Below are positions 42,246 through 48,392 of a stretch of 51,393 nt of DNA, piece after piece. The stretch is from a virus. Both the position numbers and the translations under genes were made by a program. The stretch is taken from the IMG/VR virus record IMGVR_UViG_3300028883_000060, positions 1 to 51,393 of that record. One strand, 5' to 3'. Each line of letters opens with the position of its first letter. Position 1 is the first letter of the stretch. The notes beneath the pieces were generated by a model that did no database searches, was not told the DNA's origin, and worked only from the letters and a program-made list of their open reading frames with translations.

Positions 42246-42781
42246 CTAGCTGACCCACCACGTGTGGGCACAGTAACCTACAACTGATGCGCAGGGCAAC
42301 GAAGTGACCTTGCAGGGAGTAACGCCCCTTATACCGTCTGTGAAAGCGTTTGAAGCGGACGGGTGCTGCGGTAAAAATCCGACATGAGTTGTAGAGCGTA
42401 CCATATGGGAGCCAATGGTTGGGGCTTGTCCAGCCATCCCCGGCACCGGGAGAGCAGTGCCGCCGAGATTGAAACGAGCGCTAGTTTCTGTTTTGTAGAC
42501 CCTAGTAAGCAGTTATGATCTCCCCGTAAAAGGTCAGCGGGAAACTTCACCGTCCTGGGCGTTAATGCTACAGCGGATACCAGACGAACGTCCTACTGGA
42601 CTATGGTAGTCTTGGTCAGTCGGTCAGGTAAAGCTAACCTGATAAAGCCGCACGGTGATTATAAGTACATGAAAGCGTTCCGGCTAATGCAACCCACGTC
42701 GAGTAGTGTACGCCGTCACAGCTTATACGAATGTGGTCCTACAACGGTAAATATTATCCCTTTCTATAACTGTGACATTCC
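42246..42781 (+). ncRNA. Large highly structured non-coding RNA, candidate ornate phage RNA
   Basis: About 530 nt without a credible gene, packed with helices. Perfect or near-perfect stems include CTACAACT/AGTTGTAG (42278-42285 with 42387-42394), ATGGTTGG/CCAGCCAT (42415-42422 with 42430-42437), CGGCAC/GTGCCG (42441-42446 with 42457-42462), GAAAC/GTTTC (42471-42475 with 42484-42488), CCGTC/GACGG (42334-42338 with 42358-42362), CTGG/CCAG (42555-42558 with 42580-42583), TCAGGT/ACCTGA (42624-42629 with 42637-42642) and GTCACAG/CTGTGAC (42715-42721 with 42770-42776). The position between tRNAs of a phage array is that of GOLLD and ROOL RNAs. Family membership is not tested. Confidence 0.6.
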
Positions 42782-42854
42782 GCCTGGATGGTGTAACGGA
42801 CTAGCACGCAGTCCTGCGAAGACTGAGATAAAGGTTCGAGTCCTTTTCCGGGCA
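42782..42854 (+). tRNA. tRNA-Arg (GCG)
   Basis: Acceptor GCCTGGA / TCCGGGC with one T-G pair, D arm GTGT/GCAC, anticodon stem CAGTC/GACTG with loop CTGCGAA (GCG), T arm AAAGG/CCTTT, discriminator A. Confidence 0.85.
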
Positions 42855-42865
42855 CTAGTATGTAA

Positions 42866-42939
42866 GCCTCGCTATAGTCAACTGGTAGACGGTCTCCCTT
42901 ACATGGAGAAGGCTCTAGGTTCGAGTCCTAGGCGGGGCA
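42866..42939 (+). tRNA. tRNA-Val (TAC)
   Basis: Acceptor GCCTCGC / GCGGGGC, anticodon stem TCTCC/GGAGA with loop CTTACAT (TAC), T arm CTAGG/CCTAG, discriminator A. No encoded CCA. Confidence 0.85.
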
Positions 42940-43027
42940 CTATCTACACCATACGCTCGATGGTACTACCCGGTTAAATGGGTTGAAGAAACCAAACGGT
43001 GGTGCGGAGTTAAACCGATAAAAATAA

Positions 43028-43101
43028 GGGGCCATCGTCTACGTTGGTTAGGACAGGAGACTTTCACTCTCCAGAACGGGGATCGTCACCCCGTGGCCTC
43101 A
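43028..43101 (+). tRNA. tRNA-Glu (TTC)
   Basis: Acceptor GGGGCCA / TGGCCTC, anticodon stem GGAGA/TCTCC with loop CTTTCAC (TTC), T arm CGGGG/CCCCG with loop ATCGTCA, discriminator A. The 88-nt gap before it has only short hairpins. Confidence 0.85.
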
Positions 43102-43112
43102 CAGTTTCCCCC

Positions 43113-43141
43113 TTGACAAACAACTGTATATAAGGTAAAAT
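43113..43141 (+). promoter_or_regulatory. Sigma-70-like promoter (leaderless gene)
   Basis: TTGACA (43113-43118) and TAAAAT (43136-43141), 17-nt spacer, CCC before -35. The next ATG is 7 nt after the -10 box. Confidence 0.7.
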
Positions 43142-43148
43142 AGGGCTA

Positions 43149-43316
43149 ATGAAAAACACGTCTGCTAAGAAAGCAAAACAGACTGTCGTTATTGGTCTGG
43201 ACTGGTGGTGCCCAAAGTGTGGCAAGAAAAATAGTCTGTTTAACCCCGTGTGCGCACATTGTGGTAGAGAAAGCAAACTGGCGGCTAGGATTTTCTCTGA
43301 CTATATTGTGCGTTAG
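43149..43316 (+). CDS. Zinc-ribbon protein from a leaderless start, 55 aa
   Basis: The ATG at 43149 is 7 nt past the -10 box of the promoter at 43113-43141, with no Shine-Dalgarno, so a leaderless mRNA is likely. CPKC and CAHC pairs (residues 21-38) form a typical zinc ribbon after a basic N-terminus. Function unknown. Confidence 0.55.
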   Translation: MKNTSAKKAKQTVVIGLDWWCPKCGKKNSLFNPVCAHCGRESKLAARIFSDYIVR

Positions 43317-43340
43317 GCGGCAAATGGAAAGGCTGCTTCC

Positions 43341-43487
43341 ATGAAGATATTATTTTTATTTACGGCATTGCTGATGGTGTACTTGTTAACTATCCCAAAG
43401 TCTTTACCAAAAGAAGGCGATAGAGAAAGAGCAAAGGCAATGTTACTTGTACTGTTTGGGGCCGTAATAGGGTACTTTTTATCTTAG
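43341..43487 (+). CDS. Small membrane protein, 48 aa
   Basis: ATG at 43341, with GGAAAGG about 8 nt upstream. MKILFLFTALLMVYLLTIPK and AMLLVLFGAVIGYFLS are two membrane helices joined by a charged loop. It lies between the zinc-ribbon gene and tRNA-Glu(CTC). Function unknown. Confidence 0.5.
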   Translation: MKILFLFTALLMVYLLTIPKSLPKEGDRERAKAMLLVLFGAVIGYFLS

Positions 43488-43513
43488 TAAGTCTCGTGTT
43501 AAACGTTATTTAA

Positions 43514-43588
43514 GGGATCGTAGTCTAATTGGACCAGGACGCCACGTTCTCAGCGTGGAAGATAGGGGTTCGAGTCCCCTCGATCTCA
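43514..43588 (+). tRNA. tRNA-Glu (CTC)
   Basis: Acceptor GGGATCG / CGATCTC, D arm GTCT/GGAC, anticodon stem CCACG/CGTGG with loop TTCTCAG (CTC), T arm AGGGG/CCCCT, discriminator A. Confidence 0.85.
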
Positions 43589-43603
43589 CAGAAAGGTAAC
43601 ACT

Positions 43604-43732
43604 ATGTCAGCACCTTTGGAAGAAGAAGGAAAACAGATAGTTAGAGAAATAGGACTAATGGGGATCATTATTTGCCTGAAGTTCATACTCACTGTTGCGC
43701 TGATCTGTGCTGGCCTCAATCTATTTATTTAA
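43604..43732 (+). CDS. Small membrane protein, 42 aa
   Basis: ATG at 43604 with AGAAAGG upstream. MSAPLEEEGKQIVREIGLMG then one hydrophobic helix (IIICLKFILTVALICAGLNL). It fits exactly between two tRNAs, ending 3 nt before the next. Function unknown. Confidence 0.5.
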   Translation: MSAPLEEEGKQIVREIGLMGIIICLKFILTVALICAGLNLFI

Positions 43733-43735
43733 CCT

Positions 43736-43808
43736 GCCCTGGTAGTGTAATGGATAGCACACAATGCTCCTAACGTTGTAGGTCTAGGTTCGAGTCCTAG
43801 CCAGGGTA
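43736..43808 (+). tRNA. tRNA-Arg (CCT)
   Basis: Acceptor GCCCTGG / CCAGGGT, D arm GTGT/GCAC, anticodon stem CAATG/CGTTG with loop CTCCTAA (CCT), T arm CTAGG/CCTAG, discriminator A. Confidence 0.85.
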
Positions 43809-43833
43809 CTAATTAGTTTAATTTGGAGTTGAA

Positions 43834-44034
43834 ATGTATTTACTTACCGAAAGACTTCTCAGCAATAATAACGCAGAACTAAAGATACACTATAGGAAGC
43901 CGTACTTTTTCATCCGTGTACAAATAGACGGGATTACTCGCTATCAGATACAGACAAGTACTCTGGCGCTTGCTTTTGAGTTTCTTGAAGAAGAAATCCA
44001 AAACAACCCGGCTATGTGGACTGAGTGTATCTAG
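43834..44034 (+). CDS. Hypothetical protein, 66 aa
   Basis: ATG at 43834 with TTGGAG 5 nt upstream. Begins MYLLTERLLSNNNAELKIHY, a small alpha/beta protein. Its 3' end overlaps by 23 nt the 3' end of the convergent minus-strand lysin extension. Unrecognised. Confidence 0.5.
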   Translation: MYLLTERLLSNNNAELKIHYRKPYFFIRVQIDGITRYQIQTSTLALAFEFLEEEIQNNPAMWTECI

Positions 44035-44992
44035 GTCTTAGATTAGGTATCCCAGATAAGCGCCAACTGGTATAGTACTTAGGAGTGCTGTACCCTTTGT
44101 ACGGTAAGTACTGTAGCGCAATCCACCCGTTTTGTATCTTACCCCATACGCCTGTGGGACACGGATAATACCGTGTTACGGTTACGGATGTCCACGGCTT
44201 GATGTACTCAATAACCGTGCTGTCGTATACGCTTGGGACATCCCTTACAGCAAGCGAAGCGTTAGTAATAACTGTTTTTGGTAGACGGGGGAAGAACTCT
44301 ACCCGCATCGAACAATATTTGTCCTTGAAAGGTATCCACGCTGGTCCTGGTGCTATAACGGGGAAGTAGACTTCCTGAGCGGTTCCAATCTTTGATCCAG
44401 ATGAAATATTAACGTAGTACCCGTTTTTGTGTCCTGCCATGAAGTGCAGGATACGGGTTCCAGCAGTCGTATGGTTCACGTCTTGTACGGACGGAGGGGG
44501 GTCAGTAATATCAAAAGCGTCTATCCTAATTCCAGTGGATGTCCTTTCGAGAACCTTAACCACAGTACCGGACGATACAATAAATTCCGGCTTAGGCATT
44601 TCATCTTCTGACATATACTCGATCTGCCACGGATCAATTTGTTGGTTAGGATCACCAGCCGCATTGATCCATCCCGCTTCCACCTTAAATACTACATTGA
44701 CGGCATCAGGTTTACCGTTAGGGTCTAGCGGTCCGTGACTGTTTAAATCCCGTACAAACAACATCCAGTCCTTAGACAAACGCTGTCTAGGCCACTGAGA
44801 CGCATCCCGCCCGTCTTTTCTGCGTAAAGGGACAACTAGCGGATAAGTGTCTGCCTGTTTATTTCCGCCCCAGAAGTCAGGCAGAGCGCTCCTAAACACT
44901 GGACTATCCTCCCTAATGATAGCTAAGGTGTCATCTTCGCTTAGGTTCGATGATAGGTACGGTAGGTTAGTTACTTTTTTTTTAACAACCAC
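44012..44992 (-). CDS. SH3-containing protein, probable frameshift extension of the endolysin, 326 aa
   Basis: It overlaps the end of the endolysin gene by 22 nt, and the frame is closed by a TAA just before its GTG at 44992. The overlap contains the slippery site A AAA AAG (44980-44974), and the frame relation is -1. It may therefore be translated as an extension of the lysin, though the GTG with weak Shine-Dalgarno could start it alone. It ends in an SH3b-like wall-binding segment (NASLAVRDVPSVYDSTVIEY, TRYYPCPTGVWGKIQNGWIA). The middle is unrecognised. Confidence 0.65.
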   Translation of the reverse strand: MVVKKKVTNLPYLSSNLSEDDTLAIIREDSPVFRSALPDFWGGNKQADTYPLVVPLRRKDGRDASQWPRQRLSKDWMLFVRDLNSHGPLDPNGKPDAVNVVFKVEAGWINAAGDPNQQIDPWQIEYMSEDEMPKPEFIVSSGTVVKVLERTSTGIRIDAFDITDPPPSVQDVNHTTAGTRILHFMAGHKNGYYVNISSGSKIGTAQEVYFPVIAPGPAWIPFKDKYCSMRVEFFPRLPKTVITNASLAVRDVPSVYDSTVIEYIKPWTSVTVTRYYPCPTGVWGKIQNGWIALQYLPYKGYSTPKYYTSWRLSGIPNLRPRYTQST

Positions 44993-46080
44993 TTAGCGGT
45001 CCACCCGGCGTAGACCCCATACTTTGCGGGTACCCACACACCTCGGCCTTTGCTGTCCGGTATTGCGGTGGATGGGTCCACAAGGATATTTGCCGAATAA
45101 GGCATACCGATCACAACGTCCCCTGTTTCTGGGGTTTCCCGTAAGCGAAGGTTGGGGTTCGCCATAACAATGTACTCTTCTGTGTACTTGTCGCCTGGGG
45201 GACTACCACCTTCGTGGCTATGGTTTTCGAAATCTTCTCTGAGGACTGCAAGAGTGGCGTCTAATTCATCGCAGCGCTGTTTTAGTTCTAAGTATTCTTG
45301 ACTACTCATATCACCTTCTCCATCGGTTGTTATCCAGGCAGAATAATCTTCCATTGTGCCGTTGAAATCGTTTGTGTCAATACTTGCTGAAGCGGCACCA
45401 TATGTCTTACCGCAGCCGCCGCAAACTGTACAATTATCACATGTTTGCCAGAGTATCCAGGTCTCCCCGGCGTAGTACCACTCTAAAGGAATACTAGGAG
45501 CAGGCGGGTTACCGTAGTGCGCAATCCATAGATCACGCTCCGCAATCTCTGGCATCCAGGCAACGTTGTCAGACCACCCATAGTAGGATGTGTAAATACC
45601 AATACGTACTCCAGGACACAGTCTATCCATTTCATCAAGAAATTCCCGTATCCAAGTGCGCCCCTGTACTTTTGTGTAACCCGAAAACCCATAATTCTCT
45701 ACGTCTAGCCAATGACGGGTAATCTCTGTAGCTTTTCGGTATTCGTCTTCTGGTAGAGAGTTGATCTGATTGGCCCAGAATTGAGCAGACGCCTTAGCTG
45801 TACAGCGCATATCCGCAAAGTGGTAAGTACCAAAGAAAATGCTCCTTGCCAATAGCTCAGTAATGTAAAACATGTACCGAATGTCTTCCCAAACACCCTG
45901 ACTGGCTTTTACAATAACGCCGATCCCATCAGACGTCTCGTATACATCAAAGTCAAACATCCTAGAACCATCATAAGCACACTGGTACTTACTGATATCA
46001 ATCACTACCCTAGCGTATTGCGATGTAGTTCTTTTGATGACTTGTTGTATTTTGTTTTTAACCTTGACAAGTAAAGACAT
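44971..46080 (-). CDS. GH25 endolysin (muramidase) with SH3 domain, 369 aa
   Basis: Start at 46080 with GAAGGAG at good spacing. Residues 25-240 fit glycoside hydrolase family 25: catalytic D28 (VVIDISKYQ), D126 and E128 (WLDVENYG), then YTSYYGW and WILWQT. A Cys-rich insert (CDNCTVCGGCGKTYG) follows. A linker and a C-terminal SH3-like domain (residues about 305-369, RLRETPETGDVVIGMPYSAN) end in KKK. It cleaves peptidoglycan for lysis with the holin at 13579. The gene ends in a slippery A run. Confidence 0.85.
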   Translation of the reverse strand: MSLLVKVKNKIQQVIKRTTSQYARVVIDISKYQCAYDGSRMFDFDVYETSDGIGVIVKASQGVWEDIRYMFYITELLARSIFFGTYHFADMRCTAKASAQFWANQINSLPEDEYRKATEITRHWLDVENYGFSGYTKVQGRTWIREFLDEMDRLCPGVRIGIYTSYYGWSDNVAWMPEIAERDLWIAHYGNPPAPSIPLEWYYAGETWILWQTCDNCTVCGGCGKTYGAASASIDTNDFNGTMEDYSAWITTDGEGDMSSQEYLELKQRCDELDATLAVLREDFENHSHEGGSPPGDKYTEEYIVMANPNLRLRETPETGDVVIGMPYSANILVDPSTAIPDSKGRGVWVPAKYGVYAGWTAKWLLKKK

Positions 46081-46081
46081 T

Positions 46082-46128
46082 TTTGGTATACTCCTTCTCA
46101 GACACTACAATTGTAGGTATATACCAAA
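46082..46128. promoter_or_regulatory. Divergent operator region with nested palindromes
   Basis: Inverted repeat TTTGGTATA (46082-46090) / TATACCAAA (46120-46128) flanks the palindrome CTACAATTGTAG (46105-46116). It separates the lysin gene (minus) from the gene at 46140 (plus) and shares CTACAAT half-sites with the late motif. Confidence 0.6.
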
Positions 46129-46139
46129 GGACTGGTTAC

Positions 46140-46418
46140 ATGGAATGGAATGCTATCACAGAAGAAAACAAACCAAGACTATATCTTGCTTTGTGCGTCA
46201 GCTTTAACTACGAAAGTGAACCGGTTCTTGTAACACACAAGGATTGGTCATCTTCTCAAAAACACTGTAGGTTTGCGAGGTTGTTTGCAAAAGATAAGAA
46301 CGCTCCCCTCTCTGAAATGTGGTGGGCTACGGATCGTCACGGAGAAAAACTTGATCCTACCCACTGGATGCCCCAACCTGAGCCGTTAGTCCCAGGAGTT
46401 AAACCTACGCTATACTAA
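46140..46418 (+). CDS. Hypothetical protein divergent from the lysin, 92 aa
   Basis: The start at 46140 (MEWNAITEENKPRLYLALCV) has AAAGGA at 8 nt; a frame to 46083 would cross the operator region. Trp-rich small protein with no known motif. It ends 2 nt before tRNA-Thr. It may be a regulator or wall-related protein; unknown. Confidence 0.55.
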   Translation: MEWNAITEENKPRLYLALCVSFNYESEPVLVTHKDWSSSQKHCRFARLFAKDKNAPLSEMWWATDRHGEKLDPTHWMPQPEPLVPGVKPTLY

Positions 46419-46420
46419 TT

Positions 46421-46493
46421 GCCGATGTGGTCGAGTGGTTAAGACGCCTTCTTGGTAAGAAGGAAATCAGGAGTTCGACTCTCCTCTTCGGCT
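46421..46493 (+). tRNA. tRNA-Thr (GGT)
   Basis: Acceptor GCCGATG / CTTCGGC with a T-T mismatch at pair 6, anticodon stem CCTTC/GAAGG with loop TTGGTAA (GGT), T arm AGGAG/CTCCT, discriminator T. Confidence 0.8.
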
Positions 46494-46580
46494 CAAAGGT
46501 CAAGCCAGAGGTAACGAGTGGTATATGCTTCAGTGCTAGTCTGGACGCCAGCTTTATCGCAGAACCACTGACCAAAGTAA

Positions 46581-46652
46581 GCCCGTCAGCCAACGGATAG
46601 GCGGCTTGTCTTCGAAACAAGTAAAATCAAGGTTCGATCCCTTGGACGGGTA
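46581..46652 (+). tRNA. tRNA-Arg (TCG)
   Basis: Acceptor GCCCGTC / GACGGGT, D arm GCC/GGC, anticodon stem CTTGT/ACAAG with loop CTTCGAA (TCG), T arm CAAGG/CCTTG, discriminator A. Before it, 46494-46580 holds nested hairpins (GGTCA/TGACC, GTGGT/ACCAC, CTGG/CCAG) but no tRNA. Confidence 0.82.
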
Positions 46653-46665
46653 CTAGAATTGCCCC

Positions 46666-46694
46666 TTGACAACACAAACATCTTGTAGTAAAAT
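46666..46694 (+). promoter_or_regulatory. Promoter within the tRNA array
   Basis: TTGACA (46666-46671) and TAAAAT (46689-46694), 17-nt spacer, CCCC before the -35. Confidence 0.75.
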
Positions 46695-46726
46695 ACTTCT
46701 ACAAGGTTAGTTACATGACCGGGTTT

Positions 46727-46790
46727 TGCTCTGATGGCTCATTTGGTAGAGCACACAAAAATATAGCAGGTTCGGCTCCTGCCAGGGCAA
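46727..46790 (+). tRNA. tRNA-like element without an anticodon arm
   Basis: Acceptor TGCTCTG / CAGGGCA, D arm GGCTC/GAGC with GGT in the loop, and T arm GCAGG/CCTGC with loop TTCGGCT are all well formed. Between the D and T arms is only a 13-nt AT-rich linker, with no anticodon stem or loop. Total 64 nt. It may be a deleted tRNA pseudogene or a tRNA mimic. Discriminator A. Confidence 0.6.
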
Positions 46791-47021
46791 CAGTTAGGTA
46801 GGTTGGTTGACACTGGATAGTAAATGCCAGAAAGTTAACAAGCGCTAAAGACCTACGTGGGCCTACACGAGTGTGGGTAGCCACAGTCACCTAAAGCGCC
46901 TATAATGGTGACGTTGAACCTTAAAACAACTGCCGAACAACGAGGCGTTGACGTGCTTGACACGTAGCCACGCCTACATCAGTTCCTCCCTGATGAGACC
47001 CGTGAGGTCGTGGAAAACCAC
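46791..47021 (+). ncRNA. Structured spacer RNA between tRNA-like elements
   Basis: Possible helices: TTAGGT/ACCTAA, GTTGAC/GTTAAC enclosing CTGG/CCAG, and CCTACAC/GTGTGGG within GTGG/CCAC. There is no coding frame with support. Probably structured RNA of the array transcript; identity unknown. A hammerhead-like CTGATGA at 46990 lacks the matching GAAA junction. Confidence 0.4.
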
Positions 47022-47140
47022 GCCCCCATAGCTTAGTGGTAGAGCGACTATGGAGTCCTGCATGATAAGATATGGACAAGGTACCACCGGAGGTAGTCAT
47101 GCAGCCATAGTAGGCGGGGGTTTGAATCCCCCTGGGGGCA
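47022..47140 (+). tRNA. tRNA-like element with enlarged anticodon arm
   Basis: Acceptor GCCCCCA / TGGGGGC, D arm GCTT/GAGC and T arm GGGGG/CCCCC (loop TTTGAAT) are intact. The anticodon arm is replaced by a long hairpin: ACTATGG/CCATAGT, then a 4-nt bulge, then CTGCATGA/TCATGCAG (47058-47065 / 47097-47104) closing a 31-nt loop. No normal 7-nt anticodon loop can be drawn. It could be an intron-containing gene or a tRNA mimic. Confidence 0.6.
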
Positions 47141-47171
47141 GCCACGGGTGTAGGCAGTAAAGTTACAAACT

Positions 47172-47245
47172 AGTCTTGTAGCTCAGTTGGTTAGAGCGTT
47201 GCGTTGACATCGCAAAGGCCGTTGGTTCGAGTCCAATCAAGACTA
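47172..47245 (+). tRNA. tRNA-Val (GAC)
   Basis: Acceptor AGTCTTG / CAAGACT, D arm GCTC/GAGC, anticodon stem TTGCG/CGCAA with loop TTGACAT (GAC), T arm GTTGG/CCAAT, discriminator A. Confidence 0.88.
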
Positions 47246-47246
47246 C

Positions 47247-47332
47247 TGCGGAGTAGAGTAGTGGCCTAGCTCACTGGTCTCATAAGCCAGTACGTTTGAT
47301 AAACGTCAGGGGTTCAAATCCCCTCTCCGCCT
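47247..47332 (+). tRNA. Type II tRNA with CAT anticodon
   Basis: A long variable arm (ACGTTT/AAACGT) as in Leu, Ser or Tyr tRNAs, but the loop is CTCATAA (CAT). Acceptor TGCGGAG / CTCCGCC leaves the first pair as T-C, like the 1-72 mismatch of initiator tRNAs. Anticodon stem CTGGT/GCCAG, T arm AGGGG/CCCCT. Could be Met, initiator or a special tRNA. Confidence 0.7.
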
Positions 47333-47335
47333 TAT

Positions 47336-47411
47336 GCCGATGTAGCATAGTCTGGCCTAATGCGCCATGCTCATAACATGGAGATCATTGGTTCAAATCC
47401 AATCATCGGTA
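47336..47411 (+). tRNA. tRNA-Met (CAT)
   Basis: Acceptor GCCGATG / CATCGGT, D arm GCAT/ATGC, anticodon stem CCATG/CATGG with loop CTCATAA (CAT), T arm ATTGG/CCAAT, discriminator A. It could also be Ile (lysidine-modified CAT). Confidence 0.82.
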
Positions 47412-47504
47412 CACACCCTTGGTGAGGTCCCCGCTTTGTGGGGTGGGCCGGGGCCAATACCTAAATAACACCCCACACACAACCTACCATAAAGGAGAAG
47501 CACC

Positions 47505-47690
47505 ATGAAGTTTTACAAGCATATTACCCAGATTGACCCTGAAGTACAGGCCCGTTGGGATAAGTTTTCCCGCACACGGAATCCTGCGGACCGTCCTTCC
47601 GGCCCTAAAGGACCTACCCCGAAGCTGGTAATCTCGAATGTTAAAAGCGGTTCTTCTGGCCCGTGGCAACCGTCCAAGAAGACTACCTAG
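47505..47690 (+). CDS. Hypothetical protein, 61 aa
   Basis: ATG at 47505 with AAAGGAG at 7 nt. MKFYKHITQIDPEVQARWDK and a basic, Pro-rich tail. It fits between tRNA-Met and tRNA-Arg(TCT). The leader 47412-47504 holds GC-rich hairpins (CCCC/GGGG). Function unknown. Confidence 0.5.
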   Translation: MKFYKHITQIDPEVQARWDKFSRTRNPADRPSGPKGPTPKLVISNVKSGSSGPWQPSKKTT

Positions 47691-47695
47691 AATAC

Positions 47696-47768
47696 GCCGC
47701 CATAGCTCAATGGATAGAGCAGTGGTCTTCTAAACCAAAGGTTGAAGGTTCAAGTCCTTCTGGCGGCG
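47696..47768 (+). tRNA. tRNA-Arg (TCT)
   Basis: Acceptor GCCGCCA / TGGCGGC, D arm GCTC/GAGC, anticodon loop CTTCTAA (TCT) on a TGGT/ACCA stem, T arm GAAGG/CCTTC, discriminator G. Confidence 0.85.
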
Positions 47769-47904
47769 CTGATGATTGTAGTACGTTACTAACATACCAA
47801 AGGCTTGAGTTGGCAGGTCTCAGTCGATACAAATTAAACTGCCCCCCACGAAGACCGTGAAGTTATGATAGATATCTCGTAGTTTCACGTAGTGGGGTTA
47901 CTAC

Positions 47905-47976
47905 GCCGCTGAAGCATAGATGGCGATGCGCCGGTCTTGTAAACCGGGGAGTGGAGTTCAAGTCTCCACAGCGGCT
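47905..47976 (+). tRNA. tRNA-Thr (TGT)
   Basis: Acceptor GCCGCTG / CAGCGGC, D arm GCAT/ATGC, anticodon stem CCGGT/ACCGG with loop CTTGTAA (TGT), T arm TGGAG/CTCCA, discriminator T. The preceding 47769-47904 carries hairpins CCCCAC/GTGGGG and GTGAA/TTCAC. Confidence 0.88.
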
Positions 47977-47977
47977 C

Positions 47978-48006
47978 TTGACAGAGTACTCCTTTCGTGA
48001 TATACT
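47978..48006 (+). promoter_or_regulatory. Promoter after tRNA-Thr
   Basis: TTGACA (47978-47983) and TATACT (48001-48006), 17-nt spacer, starting 2 nt after tRNA-Thr. Confidence 0.7.
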
Positions 48007-48039
48007 TGTTTTTGGTGCAAAATACGAAAGGAGATCGAC

Positions 48040-48114
48040 ATGCCATTGCTTTTACTTATCTTGTTTGTGCTTGCAATGTTTGGTTTGTCCTATTGTTCTG
48101 GTCAATCATTTTAG
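48040..48114 (+). CDS. Very small hydrophobic peptide, 24 aa
   Basis: ATG at 48040 with a strong GAAAGGAG site and its own promoter. The product MPLLLLILFVLAMFGLSYCS plus 4 residues is a single hydrophobic helix with one Cys. The strong signals argue it is translated despite its size. Function unknown. Confidence 0.45.
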   Translation: MPLLLLILFVLAMFGLSYCSGQSF

Positions 48115-48122
48115 TGAAATAT

Positions 48123-48195
48123 GGGCGGTACGTATTGGCGAGTGGTACGTCCGGCTTGCACCCGGAAAGACAGGGTTTGACTCCCTGACCGTCCA
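48123..48195 (+). tRNA. tRNA-Ala (TGC)
   Basis: Acceptor GGGCGGT / ACCGTCC, D arm CGTA/TACG, anticodon stem TCCGG/CCGGA with loop CTTGCAC (TGC), T arm CAGGG/CCCTG, discriminator A. The 3rd pair is G-T, the alanine identity signal. Confidence 0.85.
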
Positions 48196-48312
48196 CATGA
48201 CTGCTCTAGTCTAGTCAGCTAGGGCCGAAGGTACGGATAGTAGTAGACCATAAACAGAAGTCCCGTACTGATCCAGCAGAACTGGACGGTATACTGAGAG
48301 GTATACATTCAT

Positions 48313-48384
48313 GTGTCTGTAGCTCAATGGTAGAGCAATGGTCTCTTAAACCAAAGGTTGGTGGTTCGATCCCACTCAGGCACA
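48313..48384 (+). tRNA. tRNA-Lys (CTT)
   Basis: Acceptor GTGTCTG / CAGGCAC, D arm GCTC/GAGC, anticodon loop CTCTTAA (CTT) on TGGT/ACCA, T arm GGTGG/CCACT, discriminator A. Before it, 48196-48312 has hairpins (GTACGG/CCGTAC, CCAG/CTGG, GTATAC/GTATAC). Confidence 0.83.
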
Positions 48385-48392
48385 CAAACCTT

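Noticed and set aside
42246-42781. Group I intron, RNase P RNA or permuted tmRNA
   Set aside because: The P/Q/R/S group I elements, the RNase P conserved boxes and a TTCGA T arm are not found in this stretch.
46981-47016. Hammerhead ribozyme-like CTGATGAGACC-CGTGA-GGTC
   Set aside because: The first core half CTGATGA and a stem II are present, but GTG separates the stem from GAAA, so the catalytic core is not complete, and stems I and III are not clear.
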